A DNA stretch of 64,000 bases from Mesocentrotus franciscanus (taxonomy: Eukaryota; Echinodermata; Echinoidea; Camarodonta; Strongylocentrotidae): positions 3,904,827 to 3,968,826 of the forward strand of contig CP137682.1 in NCBI GenBank assembly GCA_037976565.1, in the 5' to 3' direction. The position numbers were made by a program, and so were the translations under genes. Numbering within the stretch: position 1 is the stretch's first letter; each line of letters starts with the position of its first letter. Below the pieces are notes generated by a model. That model searched no databases and was not told the DNA's origin. It saw only the letters and a list, made by a program, of their open reading frames with translations. This document shows, piece after piece, positions 21,200 through 34,103 of this stretch.

Positions 21200-24100
21200 C
21201 GACCACGTGCGCGATATTTATTTGGTCCCAATAGATATAATAATAACCAAATATATCAATTAGTAGGCGGTTTCCCGGCAAAATTTGAGTCATCACGTAT
21301 TAGTCACAATATTTTCTTTCACATGATTGGTAATGAGAGCTTCCATTTAATTTTTTGAGAGAGGGGCGTTTCCAAAACTGGTCTTTACCTTTAATTTTAC
21401 AAAAGTGGTCGATGCCTTTCATGAACATGTATCACGAACATACAAACGTATTTTGTGAAACAAAAAGACAACAAGAAGATAAAACATCATGCGACATGTC
21501 ACACATACTTACTAGTTAATACAACATGTACAATGACGAATATAACAACAAAAACAACGACAACAGAAATTGCAGTATCTCATGAATATGTTGTTAACAC
21601 TGTTTTATTGGTATGTATTCGAAATGCCGGTTTGTTATGAATACATGGCTTATCATCTTTTGGGTAGTACGTACTCAAACATCGATTTCAAACGATACGT
21701 TTATTTGAACCCTTCAATATCTTGTATACCTTTATACTAGCCCCTGGATATCTCGGTATTGTAATGTAAACCCATTACTAACAAAGAGACATTGACATGA
21801 TTAATCTTATTGAAAACCTTAATTTACGTGTTGGACGGATGGGCCATCACGTGATCAATAGATAATCATCGTAAATTTTTTACTATAGATATGACAAACA
21901 AATAAAGATTTGGTCTTATTTTGATACGCAGGTATCAAATAATATATGAAACAAGCTCATTATGCCATGTTCGTCACCACTTCCGAATAATTCTGTAATC
22001 TATATTAATTAATTTAGTTATGTCCTCCGATAAGTCATCGATACCGTTGTGCGTATCCACCTACGTGTATATATCTGCGAATTTAAGAAGTACATGTATA
22101 AATGTTCAAATTTTCAAACTTGTAGGTATATTTGTTCTAGGGAGAGGCGCCGACAAACTGCTTGTGGATTATCTGATGACGCTGGGAAATTATCGTAATT
22201 TTAGTTTATGTAGTCTTTGAAAGAAGTAATGGTTCGATATGGTTTCATAGAATGGATCCGCTAAATATAGATTTATGGGTAAATATTAATGGAACCATAC
22301 AAAGGAAAATAGTTAGTTTGCAAGTCATATATAGACAGATACGGGAATAAGAGAAAAATAATGTTGAGAAAATAAAGGATTAAAGCATTTAATGTGGGAT
22401 GTTGGTAAAAACCTGATTGTATTCATGACCAGTTATTTAGGCCAACCCGCGAAAAGAATTATCTTCAGAATTTTAGAAGTTAATGAGGAAAAGGACTGAA
22501 CTCTTCTACACTACGTATTATTAGAGTTCATTCACTGTGGGAAAAAGCGATACTACTGCATAGCGCCATCTTTTGATCGATACATGTATGACGTAGCTTC
22601 AGAGATCGGTGGTTCAAATATATGGCATGGAGTGTGCAGTCTGACGGGCATAACCTTTGGCAGACCATGTTCCTTTTATGTTTTGGGGCCCTTTGATTTT
22701 TTATGATAATGGTTCATTATTATGTCGCAGTTTTTTTTTTTTTTTTTGGGGGGATTGGACCCTCTCCCTGTCTTCGACACCGCCCCTGATTTATGAACGT
22801 TCGGGGCCTCACTCTGACTTGTTTAAATGTCTCTTTTTATAATCCATATCTAACCCTATTGAAATGGAATTTCAAATCTAGTCAAGGGTCGTAAGGTGTT
22901 CGGTGGCCTCAGTGCTGGATCCAAAATTATTTAAGTGGGGGGTAACTTTAACAATTCGTTGACAAGCAAATGATAAAACATGTTTAATTCCTATTGGGGC
23001 TACATTTGCTTCTGGGGTGCACGAATGGGGACACATTTTATTTCTATACTCGATGCGTTCCAGATTTGGTTTTGCGTTGGGACTATTCCCCATGCCCCCT
23101 TCTTTGGTTCCGCCCGTGAAAGCCTTCCCAAGATAGCATAATCTAGTACCGAACTGTAATATGCATGTGATTTAAATCGCATTTTCGAGGACATACAAAT
23201 CCCAAACCCTTCACTGCCTAGTCTTTATCCCCAATATTCTGTTCTTTTTTAACAATTTAAATCGAAACTGTAAATATTCTTATAATCTATTTTATATCTT
23301 TACCCCCCTGTTCCATCTTTTTAAAATATTTCTTCGCACAAACATTTTGTGGCTAGAAAAAAAAACGCTCATTCGTCCTGATGACCCCGTATGAAAAGAT
23401 ACGCGAAGTTAATTCATCATTTAATAAGAGAAATTTGATTTCCTTGATCGAAGTTTTGCTCAAACCTCAGTCACCCCACCCAGACCGATTCCAGACCGAA
23501 CAATTTTTAGTTGCAGTGGGCAATGTAATATCTTGTTGTAGGTCGGGTGTCTGTCTTGCTGGTGTGACTGTGTCTCAGTGTCTGTCAGACGCCCTCATGG
23601 TTTATAAACAAGTCTACCCACCGGCCTAGCGGCTATTGAACCACATATTTAATCAAAAACATTGCCCTTTTTCCGCAAAAATGTCAGAAGCAGTTTCCCA
23701 GATGGTACCATGGTGACGAAAGTCAATAGAACGTTAAGCATTCCTCATGAGTCAGGTATAACCTTTGACACGTTGTTTGTCCTAGTTTGAAAGGTTGAGG
23801 GATGAGAACTGGCGGAGGCCGGGTAGGAGAGGGGAGGAACGATGTCCAACTATCATAGCAAACACTCATAATGCCCTTTGTTTTGGCATTTGCGCACCAT
23901 AGATGCAGTCTTTGGCGCGCCATGAGAAAATGACATTTTACAAAAAATAGAAAATGAACAGTTCAATCAATACGTCAATTATAACTAAATCGAAGCCCGA
24001 TTGCCTTCAAAGGCTTATGTGTCGCAAGTGATAACGCAATCAAAATAACGCCTTGTGTGCAAAGGGCACAGGGTTTTTGCTTTCACAGCCTTGGATGACA

Positions 24101-25365
24101 TGCACGTTTAAGTTTGGCGTGTAACAGACGCACCTCCCCCTCCCCTCCCCGCCACCCTATCCTTATCACTTGTTGAATCCTGAGTATGCATTTATTCGAA
24201 TGCGTAGTAATAATTATACTGCTAATGAACATCTGGATTTACGTTCCAGAAATGCAAATCATTTGTATAATTATTACCACATAATGGACATTACTTTATA
24301 TTACATTACGTACGCAATGTGTGCACCATCTCTACTTGCTAGGGAATATTCGCACCATCCATAAACGTCTCCAGGGGCGTCGCTTTATCATTTTGAATGG
24401 GGCTGTCGGATCAATTTGCCTACAAGTTTGCCCACATATTTCAAACAAGCACCCGTCCCCTCCTGAAAGAAACATGTTCAAAATTTGTATAAATTTGAAA
24501 AATATAGAAAGATGACAGAATTTGTAATGGGTGGGGTAATTGTCAGACATCCCATTCTTTCCTCCTAGCCTCTTTTTCTTCTTCTTCTTCTTCTGTTTTG
24601 GCTCAATGGCGATTAGTCAGTTGTGACTATTGTCGCCAAATACTTTACGTCACGTGATTATATCTCTCATTACTATTTCATTTTTGTGTATTTATATGGT
24701 AGCCGTGAAGACAAAAGTTAATTTTGATCACATTGGATTTTGTCTTTCGACTACCTTAAGATGCCATGAACTATATTTTGATTAGGTTGGAGAAAGAACG
24801 GAAGGAGAGCTGTTCGCAAAGATGTAGAAACTAAGTAGAAACGACATGTGTGATTTTGTGTGTGTGTGTGGAGATTGTGACGTCATTGTGAGACATTCTT
24901 AGATGTCTGTTTGGCAAAGAGTCTGTCCATATGTGACCAGACTGGCCTGTTATCCTATCCAATTGGTGAAATAATGTTATGTGAACAGGAAACAGCCTTC
25001 AAGAGGGTGTTGACATATTGAAACTGATAACGATGCTCTGGCAGAAGTACAGGCTCGTTCACATTTTAAATTTAGTCCAGGTGTGTCCAACAATGAGCCC
25101 TACAAGTACACGTTCATGCCAAAAGGTTGACACATAGAATTTATCAGGTTATCGTGAATGTAGACCCCTTCATGAAATAAATGAATTAATTAATGAATAA
25201 TTCGAAGCACAATCTTGTTTGAGAACTCCTTCTCCTCCTTTTCCCTTCATTCTTTCTCCTTTTGCTTAGTTCTTATACAAAAAGATAGAAGGTAAACGAT
25301 GAGAAAGAGAGCGAGAGAAAGAGGGAGAGTGAGAGGGGGTGGGGTAGAGAGAGAGAGACAGAGAG

Positions 25366-25402
<37 letters not shown>

Positions 25403-26800
25403 GGGGTAGAAAGAGAGAGACATACAGAGAGAAACAGGGAGAGATAGAGGGGGTGTAATGCCGTCCGGGTTCGGGTTTTTCAGTCTTGAATTGGTGTATG
25501 CTGTATAACTGCTTGCAATACGAATTTCTCTATTGACAGAGATAATGACGTCATCGGCAAAGATAATGCAAACAAAACATTAGTCGCAAATATTTATTCA
25601 TTCGTTAAGTCATGGTGTATTAACGTGGATATGACTGGCAGTACGTCAGTGACCGAATTGTGTACAAATTACAAGGAAGTGATTATCACATCAAACTAGA
25701 GAAAACAGATTGAGCAACATCCAATTCAAGCGGCTCATGACATCATGACATGAAGGACGAGCGAACTGTGTCATAAACCATTTTTAAAAGTTTCGATGAA
25801 CTTTAGGAAGTCTGCTTCAGTCTGCTTCAGTTCATACTTATCTTTATGTCTGATCCGTTTCGACGAAGCGTGAAACAACATACTGACTTCATCTGTGACT
25901 TTATTTCGATAATATCTCAAAGGAAATGGGGAGTTCTGAAGATACAAAAATGGAGTCTAAAAATCAGCAATGTTGCTGGTCTGCACAGTTACATCATCAC
26001 CAAGTGGCAAGGGACTTCCCCCTTCACCACAAAGAGAATATAAAGAGGTCAAATATTTTGATATGCGTCCTCCCACTAAAAAAAGGCTCAATACCCTCAG
26101 TTTACCCCCTAAATACTCGACACTTACAAGAAAATAGTCATACATTCGTATTTCGAGGAAATCTTTGACTTGTTTATTGGAAACACTCCTTCTCCGTTTT
26201 TGATTTCGTCTTTTTCATCCCATATTTCTTTTTTATTAATCTAGAATTTATTGATCATGATTACAACAACAAAAATAGACATAATATGCAATGTATTCAA
26301 ACGTTTTATATTTTACCCGAGGTTTCATTTACTGAGAAAGATTACTTGTTTGATTCCTAAATACACAAGCCACTGCAAACAGTGCACATCTACATGGTTT
26401 CATGAAGAATTCATTTATTTCATTCATGAAATTTAGGATTATCCGTCTCGATTATTTTCATGCAGGAAAATGACATGAATCGTTACTTTTTATACAAAAA
26501 GACAAGATCGAAATTATCAACATTAACCCTTTTTTGAAAAATATATAAATTTCAAAATATTTTGTCATTAGTATTTTGTATATGTGTTGGTGTGTGAGTA
26601 TGTGGGGTATGGTGACTGAATCATATTTGATTTAATTTGTTTTATGTGGGGCCTTATTTATAAGCAAATTGCTTTTTTGTGACTCTGACCATTATTTGCT
26701 TTGTATTTTTTAAGTATTCTATTTTTGTTTGTATGTTCTGCTTTTACATGCATATGGTTTAATTCATTCAAATTCAATTAAGGTGTATTTTTTCTGGTTT
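21200..26800. other. No gene recognised; scattered old element fragments
   Basis: Mostly AT-rich sequence. A possible short non-autonomous element lies at 22910-23118 (ends CAGTGCTGGATCC and GGTTCCGCCCGTG, inverted and imperfect). Chance frames of 60-80 codons show no domain or conserved motif. Confidence 0.5.
25305..25450 (+). repeat. GA-rich microsatellite
   Basis: GAGAGA with GGGTGGGGTAGA interspersions, in the intergenic region. Confidence 0.95.
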
Positions 26801-26808
26801 CCCCACAG

Positions 26809-27137
26809 GTGTCGTAGTCGAGTGGTTAACGCACTTGACTTGAAAGGGGTCGTGGTTCGATCCCCGACACAGCACTAATGTCCTTTGTCAAGGCATTAAT
26901 TTACATTTTCCACTTCATACCCAGCAGAGAAATGGGGACCTGGTAGGATGACGAAAGCCTTTGTATACGTTATTGCCATATGCCCTCACGGTGACCATAT
27001 GGTAGGAATACTCCCAGGGAGTTGAGATGTTGCACATAATGCGTGAATGAATCTGATGACAGGGGTAATAATACCTGTAAAGCGCCTAAAGACGGTTTTT
27101 CGCATTAAGCACTTTATAAATCCAGATTATTATTATC
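26809..27137 (+). mobile_element. tRNA-derived SINE, near full length
   Basis: The head is tRNA-like: GTCGTAGTCGAGTGGTTAACGC contains an A box and GTGGTTCGATCCCC at about 26852-26865 a B box. The body includes GGGGTAATAATACCTG and AGCGCCTAAAGACGG. The tail is CACTTTATAAATCCAG followed by ATT repeats. The same head, GGTAATAAT body and ATT/ATC tail recur at 50353-50672, 53641-53900 and 53925-54105. Transcription would be by RNA polymerase III. It is not a functional tRNA because the cloverleaf stems do not all pair. Confidence 0.75.
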
Positions 27138-27360
27138 CCACCTTTAAGTTCACATGAAAGTTTGATATGAATTCGTCATTGTTTCCCAGTCTATTCAGGA
27201 GACAGGTATGACGACATAGACAAGATTCGTCACCCCGATGATATCCGGAAATTTCTCATGTTCGGATGCAACTAAGGTCACACATCACTTCTTATTCAAT
27301 CTTCATGTTTTGTCTCGGTTATCCCACACAATTTTTTTCTTCTTTTCTCGCTATTTACAT

Positions 27361-27385
27361 CTCTCTCTCTCTCTCTCTCTCTGCT
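27361..27385 (+). repeat. (CT)n microsatellite
   Basis: Pure CT run. It is the first pyrimidine-oriented tract on the + strand from the left; every long tract to its left is GA on this strand. Confidence 0.95.
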
Positions 27386-27526
27386 GTCTCTTTTTTTCTG
27401 TCTTCCTTTTGCCCACTGGAATACTGATGGGGGGAGGGGGGGGGGGGCCAAAATAAGATTCAAACGTGGTGTATATCTAATATGATACCATTGATTTACA
27501 AATGTTGGTGAGATGGCATGATTTTT

Positions 27527-27770
27527 CCCTGAGCTTCCGGGGGCTCTGCCCCCCTGGATCCCACCAAGGGCCCTAAGGCGGGCCCCTGGTTGCTCATTTG
27601 ACCGTAATTAAATGCCTAAAACCCCTGAGCTTCCGGGGGCTCCGCCCCTGGACCCCACTCCATTTAGTGACCTGCCAGTGTCACAAATAAGGTATCAAAA
27701 TATGCTCATCTGACCGTAATTAAATGCCTAAAGCCCCTGAGCTTCTGGGGGCTCCGCTCCCTGGACCCCA
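27527..27770 (+). repeat. GC-rich tandem repeat, three units
   Basis: Three units begin CCCTGAGCTTCCGGGGGCT and run into GCCCC-TGGA-CCCCA, at 27527, 27622 and 27734. They are linked by GCTCAT-TGACCGTAATTAAATGCC (27591 and 27703). The GC content contrasts strongly with the AT-rich surroundings. It sits inside a region related to 39235-39415. Confidence 0.85.
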
Positions 27771-28199
27771 CGTCAATTTACGCTCCACTTGCTTCGCTCG
27801 CTACGCTTTACCTGATCGTAAATATTTTAGCCCCCCTCCCCCACTTTGAAAAATGTTCCACGGGGCCTGAATGTAACATGTAAGAGTTGTGGTAATGCGG
27901 ATTTTTGTTCTGCCCCCCCCCCAAAAAAAAAAGGTTTTGCTCATTACGCCACTGCTTTTCCCAATTTAATTTTAGGGTTTCGGTGCTTGCTCAAACAAAC
28001 GTTTAAGCATCCCCTCCCGTTCACATTGTTTCACACTTTACCACATTCGAATTTACTCCAATTCCCCTTTTTCTCCTCCTACATGTGTCCCGATAATGAC
28101 TGCCACCCATTTCTCTTTCTTCTCCATCTCTGCCATTGTTTTTTATTTTCTTTGCTGATGGTTTATCCATACGTGTACATGTGCATGCATTTTACTCCT

Positions 28200-28400
28200 C
28201 TCCTCCCCCCTCTATCTCTTTCTCTCTCTCTGTGTCTGTCTATCGGTATGGCTCTCTGTCTCTCTCTCTCTCTCTGTTTCTGTCTCCTTTCTCCCACCTT
28301 CTCTCTCTATCTCTTCACTGTGGCGTGTTTGGTGTTTTATGTTCAACTCTTGCTCTTTCTTTCTGCCTCTATCTAAACTTTTATCTTTGCATATCTCTCT
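28200..28400 (+). repeat. CT-rich low-complexity tract
   Basis: Repeated CTCTCT with CTGTCT interruptions. Long Ser/Leu-rich frames here (28136-28863) are artefacts of composition. Confidence 0.9.
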
Positions 28401-28642
28401 CTATTATTTTCTTCTTTTTTCCCTCCCCCCCACCTCTGTATCTCGATCGATCTTACGCCCATCCCTATCTCTCTCTCTCCCTCCCCCCTCTCTCTCTCTC
28501 TCTCTCATCCTTTCTCTCTCCATGTCTCTCTCCCCATCATTATCATCATCATCATCATCGATCTCTATTATTTTCTTCTTTTTTCCCTCTCCCTCCCCCA
28601 CCTCTGTATCTCGATCGATCTTACGCCCCTCCCTCTCTCTCT

Positions 28643-28673
<31 letters not shown>

Positions 28674-28737
28674 ATCCTCAGTTCTCTCTCCATGTCTCTC
28701 TCCTAATCATTATCATCATCATCATCATCGATCTCTA
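28401..28737 (+). repeat. 164 bp tandem repeat, two copies
   Basis: CTATTATTTTCTTCTTTTTTC begins each unit at 28401 and 28565. Each continues through TCGATCGATCTTACGCCC, CT runs and an ATCATC stretch ending ATCGATCTCTA. The copies differ mainly in CT-run length. Confidence 0.9.
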
Positions 28738-29839
28738 GCTGACGAATTGCCAAGGTCGGCAGAAAATCCCCTGCATGCAGCTCGAGAATGTTTGCGAACA
28801 ACGAACTTCCCTCGCGACATCTCTTGCCAAGCTCATTGCCATGTGAGACATGTCACCGTATGACCTATAGTCTAAGGCTTCGGAAAGGATGAATTATATC
28901 TTAATTGGGTTTTATCTTCTTCTACCTGTTCATAACCACTGCTATACATTATGTCCTTGAAGTTTGATACATGATGATCATGCCGGATTTATCATATACG
29001 TGAGGCCTCTCTTAGACCGTTCATGTTTGAACTATGAAGAATATGGATTTGATCTGAAGAATTGTCACATGCTTAGACATATGAACACATGTAGACTTCA
29101 GCAACATTTACCTGACCGTCTGCCTAAAGATACTATGTCCCTTTTGCTGCCAACATCAAATTCTGTAGAACTTTGCAGGAATTATGAATATGTCATGTAT
29201 GTCCTATCTGTGAAATTTAAACGTTAGCAGTGTCCTAATATTCAAATTATGCAAGGAAACCCGTTTACTTGCTAGACTTCACTGTCAGACACTATTGAGT
29301 GACTGACTGGCTTTTTTCATCTTTGGTAATAACATACATAAAATGAGCTGTAAAGGGTACATGAGCATTTGTCTACATCAATAACCCACTTCTTGTAATG
29401 GCCAAAATTAAACTGATTGAATCTTTGCGCAGCATAAAACGTACGACCATTCGGTACAATGGTCTGAAAAATCAGACTATTACTTACTGGCTCTATAGCT
29501 CCTAAGTCGATTCGACAACTAATAGTCGTTATTTTCCCACTTAAAGACATTTTCAAGCCCCCCCCCTTTTTTTAGGGAAGTTCTAAATTAGTATTTTCTT
29601 TCAAATGCCGTTGGAATTTAACCTTTTCATTTTTTTGGCCTGCAAATGGGACATAGTACCTTTAAGATCCAGAAGGGTATTAATTCTGTGTTAAATTATA
29701 CCAGTAAATGTTCTTCTGACTCCAGATGAATTTATCTTACCACTCCATTTTCATTGGCACAATTTCAACTTTGGAGATTCAGTTTTGTCTGACTAATTAT
29801 GTAAAGCCGTGTTCTATGTATCCCCTCCCCCCTCCCCTC

Positions 29840-30210
29840 TCTCTCTCTCTCTCTCTCTCTCACCTGTCTCCCTGTCTCCATCCCCCTTTCTTCCCCTTCT
29901 CTATAACTTCTCCACCTCCATCTCCCCCTCCCTCTCTCTGTCGTTCTCACTTCTCTTTCCCTTTCTGTTTCCTCTCTTTCCCCTCTCCATTATGTGTAGT
30001 CTTTCCTTTTTTCATTCCACCTTGTGTTTCTGTCACATGATTTTTGTTTTTATCTCGGAGCCTCTCTCTATCTCTCTCCCTCTCCTTGTCTCTGTCTCTT
30101 TCTTTCTTTCCCCCTCTCTCTCTCTGTCTTTCTTTTATTCTCTCTCTCACTCTTTCTCTCTCTCTTTCTCTCCACTCTCTCTCCCTCTCTCTCTCTCCCC
30201 TCTCTAAAAA
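29840..30210 (+). repeat. Long CT-rich tract
   Basis: About 370 bp of pyrimidine-rich sequence dominated by CTCTCT. Frames on both strands are low complexity. Confidence 0.95.
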
Positions 30211-30214
30211 ATAC

Positions 30215-32330
30215 TCACTTGTATCGCTCGCTCGCAGATTTTCTCCATTTATTTTGCTGAAAACTTTGGTTAACCCCAAAAGGTGGCGTCACCTGTGTAG
30301 CAGCTGACACGCCCGAATTCCATTTTAGGTGGAGGATCCCGAGCAAAGATCCGCGTATATCCGCTAATGACATCAAAAGGGTAATTGATGACAGTTGGGA
30401 TTTGACCTCTGATGTCATAGGTCATACGGTCAAATGCCCAAGGGAGCTGCGTCTACATGGTCAAGTTCAGAGATATAGCATGCCTGAAGGCCTACTTTAA
30501 CCGCAGGGATCCGTGGCTGGTCTTTTCTAGATCTTAAAGGTAGGGCCTAATTCCTTGGTTGAATTGTGAATGTATTTAATTCAGCGTTTGAACAAATTTA
30601 ATCGGAAAGTTCATATTAAATGAGCATCATTTGAAATCTCATTCCTTGATCTTAAAGGTACATGTGTTATGAATTATGAATGGACACAAATAAGGGCTTT
30701 GGCATACTTTAAAGGATCATGATATCATGGGATAAACTCCCCCTTGACACGATCGCAAAGACTTTCCAAAAATCAACTAAAAGGCAAATTCAATACCCTA
30801 TTGGGCTTACCGGCTTAACATCTATGATACATGTACATGGTTCTAAATACAATATTTCGAGCGCCAATATTGTTTCCAAAATATCGGACGTCCATGACAT
30901 AATATATGGTCATAACTTTTTCTATAAATGGATTCCCAACCCTCCAGTGATTTCCGATGATGTCAAGGTGACAGCTACGATCCGGAATGAATTATTGACC
31001 AGCCCTTACTAAATTCCTAATCAAAATTTCCACTGAAGGTAAACAATAACAAATTTGCTTGTTAGTTTGTTTTTACAATTTGATTGCTTTTTCGTACGTT
31101 CAATTACCCGTGACCACCACAAAGTCTTTTCTCTAAATCTAATCACCTACAGCTATTTCCTCTATCCCCCTGACCCACTCCGTTTTTTCTCGGTCTCTCG
31201 CCCCTTGTTTTCAGATCTACACTCTTTTTCCATTCTCTCTCTCTCTCTGTATATGTCCTTAATAACACATATTTTAAGAACCCGGTATCTTAATCTTTTG
31301 AAAGTCAAGTTCTTCATGCTTCTTTGAAATCATGGTCACAACGTCCTTGCCACCAGGAAACCGAGTGATGACGGAAGATCTCAATAAAAACTATGAGCGA
31401 CTTTGAAATTCGATTTGTGTAAACATTCAAGAATTGTACATTGAGTGAAACCGGAAAAGAAAGAGACCCTAATACACAGAGGCGGCGCAAGACATAATTT
31501 TGATCGGGGGGGGCAAATTTTCCGCCAAATAACCCCCGAATTGAAACAAGGAAGAAAGGAGGTAAGGTCCTCAGTTTTCCTAATGTCCCGATCGAGATTC
31601 CATTGTTTTTGCAAACAGCCCCCATGGTAATGAATTGAAATATGCCTACAACAGTACAAGGCTTTAAAAATTTAAACGACGCCCCTGTCATTAAAGAAGG
31701 CTGACAATGGGCGTAGTTATAACACTTTGCATTGATACCAATGTCGACAAACATGCCGACCAATTTTACAAATGAACCCCCCCCCTTTTTTTTTCTTCAA
31801 ATGATTATCAACACCCTGTTTAAGGGGGACTCTTTCTCGTCTTCTGCCTTCGGAATTCCACGACAATGAAAACAGCCTTACGACTTACAGACTGGTTTGA
31901 TCAGCATACTACGAATTTGTCCACACGAATTTCAACCGTCGCCCCCGCCCCTCGCTTGCCCCTTTTAGCGACACCCATGCGGAATCTGTCATCAAATACA
32001 TTTTGTCTGGATAGTGCTCAATGTGTGATTTGTTTGATAAATAAGAAGAATGGTCCGAATTGAATTCCTAATCTGTGGAGTCTGTTTCTGGGCTGTAGCT
32101 ACCCACATGAAAGTGCCGAGGAATTGACGAGAAATTTTCTTTTCCAAGGCCCTGGGAAAGGAGTAAATACCTTGTTTTTTTTGTATCCCCGATAAGTGCA
32201 AAATAGGGGTAGATCACAAAGACATTTTTCCAAAGTACTTTGTTTTCACCTTCGTTTTAAACCGTTCTCGGTCATAAAATGGATGGATTTATATAAAAGC
32301 GATAACCCCCTCGTCTTCTCCCTCATCTCT
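30215..32330. other. No gene recognised
   Basis: Unique AT-rich sequence. A possible short non-autonomous element lies at 31479-31688, ending CAGAGGCGGCGC and, inverted, GACGCCCCTG. No coding signature was seen in the remaining frames. Confidence 0.5.
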
Positions 32331-32332
32331 GT

Positions 32333-32346
32333 CTCTCTATTCCTCC

Positions 32347-32379
<33 letters not shown>

Positions 32380-32465
32380 TCTCTATTTCTCTCTCTCTCT
32401 CTCTCTCTTTATCTCTCTTTCTTTCTCTCTATCTATCTCCCTCCCTCTGTCCCGGCCTTTTCCTC
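32333..32465 (+). repeat. CT-rich microsatellite
   Basis: CTCTCT with CTATCT and CTTT interruptions. The 160-codon frame over it is an artefact. Confidence 0.95.
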
Positions 32466-32848
32466 TCATGTATCTTTTCTATCCTTTCCCCTCTGTTTTC
32501 TTTCCCCCATCCCCTCTCCCACACTGTCTTTCACATCTGGCTTTTGCCCTTTTATCTTCAACTCGGCCTCAAAATGTCCTTTTCACCGATAACATCTGTT
32601 TTGCTTGTTTGTTTGTTTCTTTCTTTTTCGTCGTTGTTATTTTTAATCTCAAGACGGTCATGGTTTCACTCAAAGTAATTAAGACAAGTTTTATCCAGCG
32701 AAAAATAAAACATAATTCATGATTTAAAGAATTTGCCTGATTTTAATATCTTAATTACATATTCATCAGTCCGATCTACAAATGCTGTCGTCATAATTGT
32801 CACACTGGTTCGTTATAAAACCTATTAAATATTGTGAACAAAATATAC

Positions 32849-32854
32849 TTTATT
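32849..32854 (-). terminator. Candidate distal poly(A) signal of the sulfatase gene
   Basis: AATAAA on the minus strand, about 975 nt after the stop codon. It would give a 3' UTR of about 1 kb through AT-rich DNA. Confidence 0.35.
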
Positions 32855-33791
32855 TCATAATTTTTAAGAACTTAAAGTTAATGAATACAGTCATTTTCCA
32901 AAATATGTTTGATAGAAATGTTAACAATTAAAATGAAATAGTATCAAACCAAAATAACTTAAAACACACTGTATTCATTCATTAAGAGCAACACCTGCAA
33001 TTTACACATAGCATTTAACAACAAAATACACATCACAAAACATGGACGTCAGTTATCAATTATGGCGCCGGCCCGCGTCTTTTTTTCCGTAACCTAGCCA
33101 TCCTACCGCTGCATTTAATTGGCTCAATAGGAACCTATACGTCATGCGCTAGTCACCCATTTGATGTTTTGATACATTTAAATGTTTAAATCTGACCTGT
33201 ACAATCTACTTCATGGAAGCAATTTACTTTGCTATCTACAAGACCTCTAGAGAACAGCTGGTGCAACGTTAAATTTCCTCACTCCAAATAGTTCAAGTAC
33301 TCTGTCCTTTGCATAAAATTCTCTCCAACACTGTAATATTTATCCAAATGCCAATGCAATGCTGCATATACACAAGAGACATGGATATTTTCTCATTGGT
33401 CACTGCAACAAGACAATTTGCCACTTCGTGCAGTGGCCGGCCGCACCACTCTCATTTACCATATAGGTGTTCGGATATATGCTCGTGCGATAGTTGCTCG
33501 GGGCTTCATTCCCTCCATGATATAGGATTGAGGTAAAGGTTTAATTCGGCTTTCAGATAAGATTTAAGGTTAGGGATATAGGGTAAGGATTTCGGTTAGG
33601 TATAGTGGCGGGTCTAGGACTGAAGTTAGGAATTTGGTTAGTGTGGTAAATTAACCACGGTGCAATTCTCACCGGAGAATGTGTCCTACAAACATCACAC
33701 AGCATCACTATCACCAGAAGTATCGTCATATAAAATGATGCTGGCAATTGCAAGGCCTCACAGAAGTAAAGTGCATCATTGGCAAAATACT

Positions 33792-33797
33792 TTTATT
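33792..33797 (-). terminator. Candidate proximal poly(A) signal of the sulfatase gene
   Basis: AATAAA on the minus strand only 32 nt after the stop codon, which would give a very short 3' UTR. Either this or the distal site may be used. Confidence 0.35.
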
Positions 33798-33828
33798 GTC
33801 GAGGGGAAAGTTCTTAAAACAGGCGCCC

Positions 33829-34103
33829 TCATCTGTCCATCCAAGGAACCCACGCCCCACCATGATACTTGGGGCTTCCTCTATCGTCCTTTACACCTAG
33901 AAGTATAGGAGCGACGGCAGTGTTTTGGTAATCCTGAAGACGCTTTAGCAGACGGTAAACAATTTTCTTCTGGTATGGCGCCATGTTTTGTCTCTCATTG
34001 GGGTCTTTCTTGATGTTGTAAAGTCGGACGGGTGTGCTCCATCGTATATCGTTCATCTCTGGGGGCATTTCTGACTCCCTTGGAGGCTCCCAGTAATCTT
34101 CAT
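33829..34103 (-). CDS. Sulfatase exon 7: C-terminus
   Basis: Residues 495-585 and the TGA stop. [17 protein letters not shown] is the conserved LFNI..DP.E..N block of sulfatase C-terminal subdomains. It ends [10 protein letters not shown], without an ER-retention signal or membrane segment. Confidence 0.92.

Noticed and set aside
26809..26880. Functional tRNA gene
   Set aside because: A and B boxes are present but the acceptor and anticodon stems do not pair as a cloverleaf, and the sequence continues as a SINE body.
27846..30279. Long Ser/Leu-rich or Arg/Glu-rich open frames
   Set aside because: They arise from CT/GA tracts on either strand and show no codon structure or domain.
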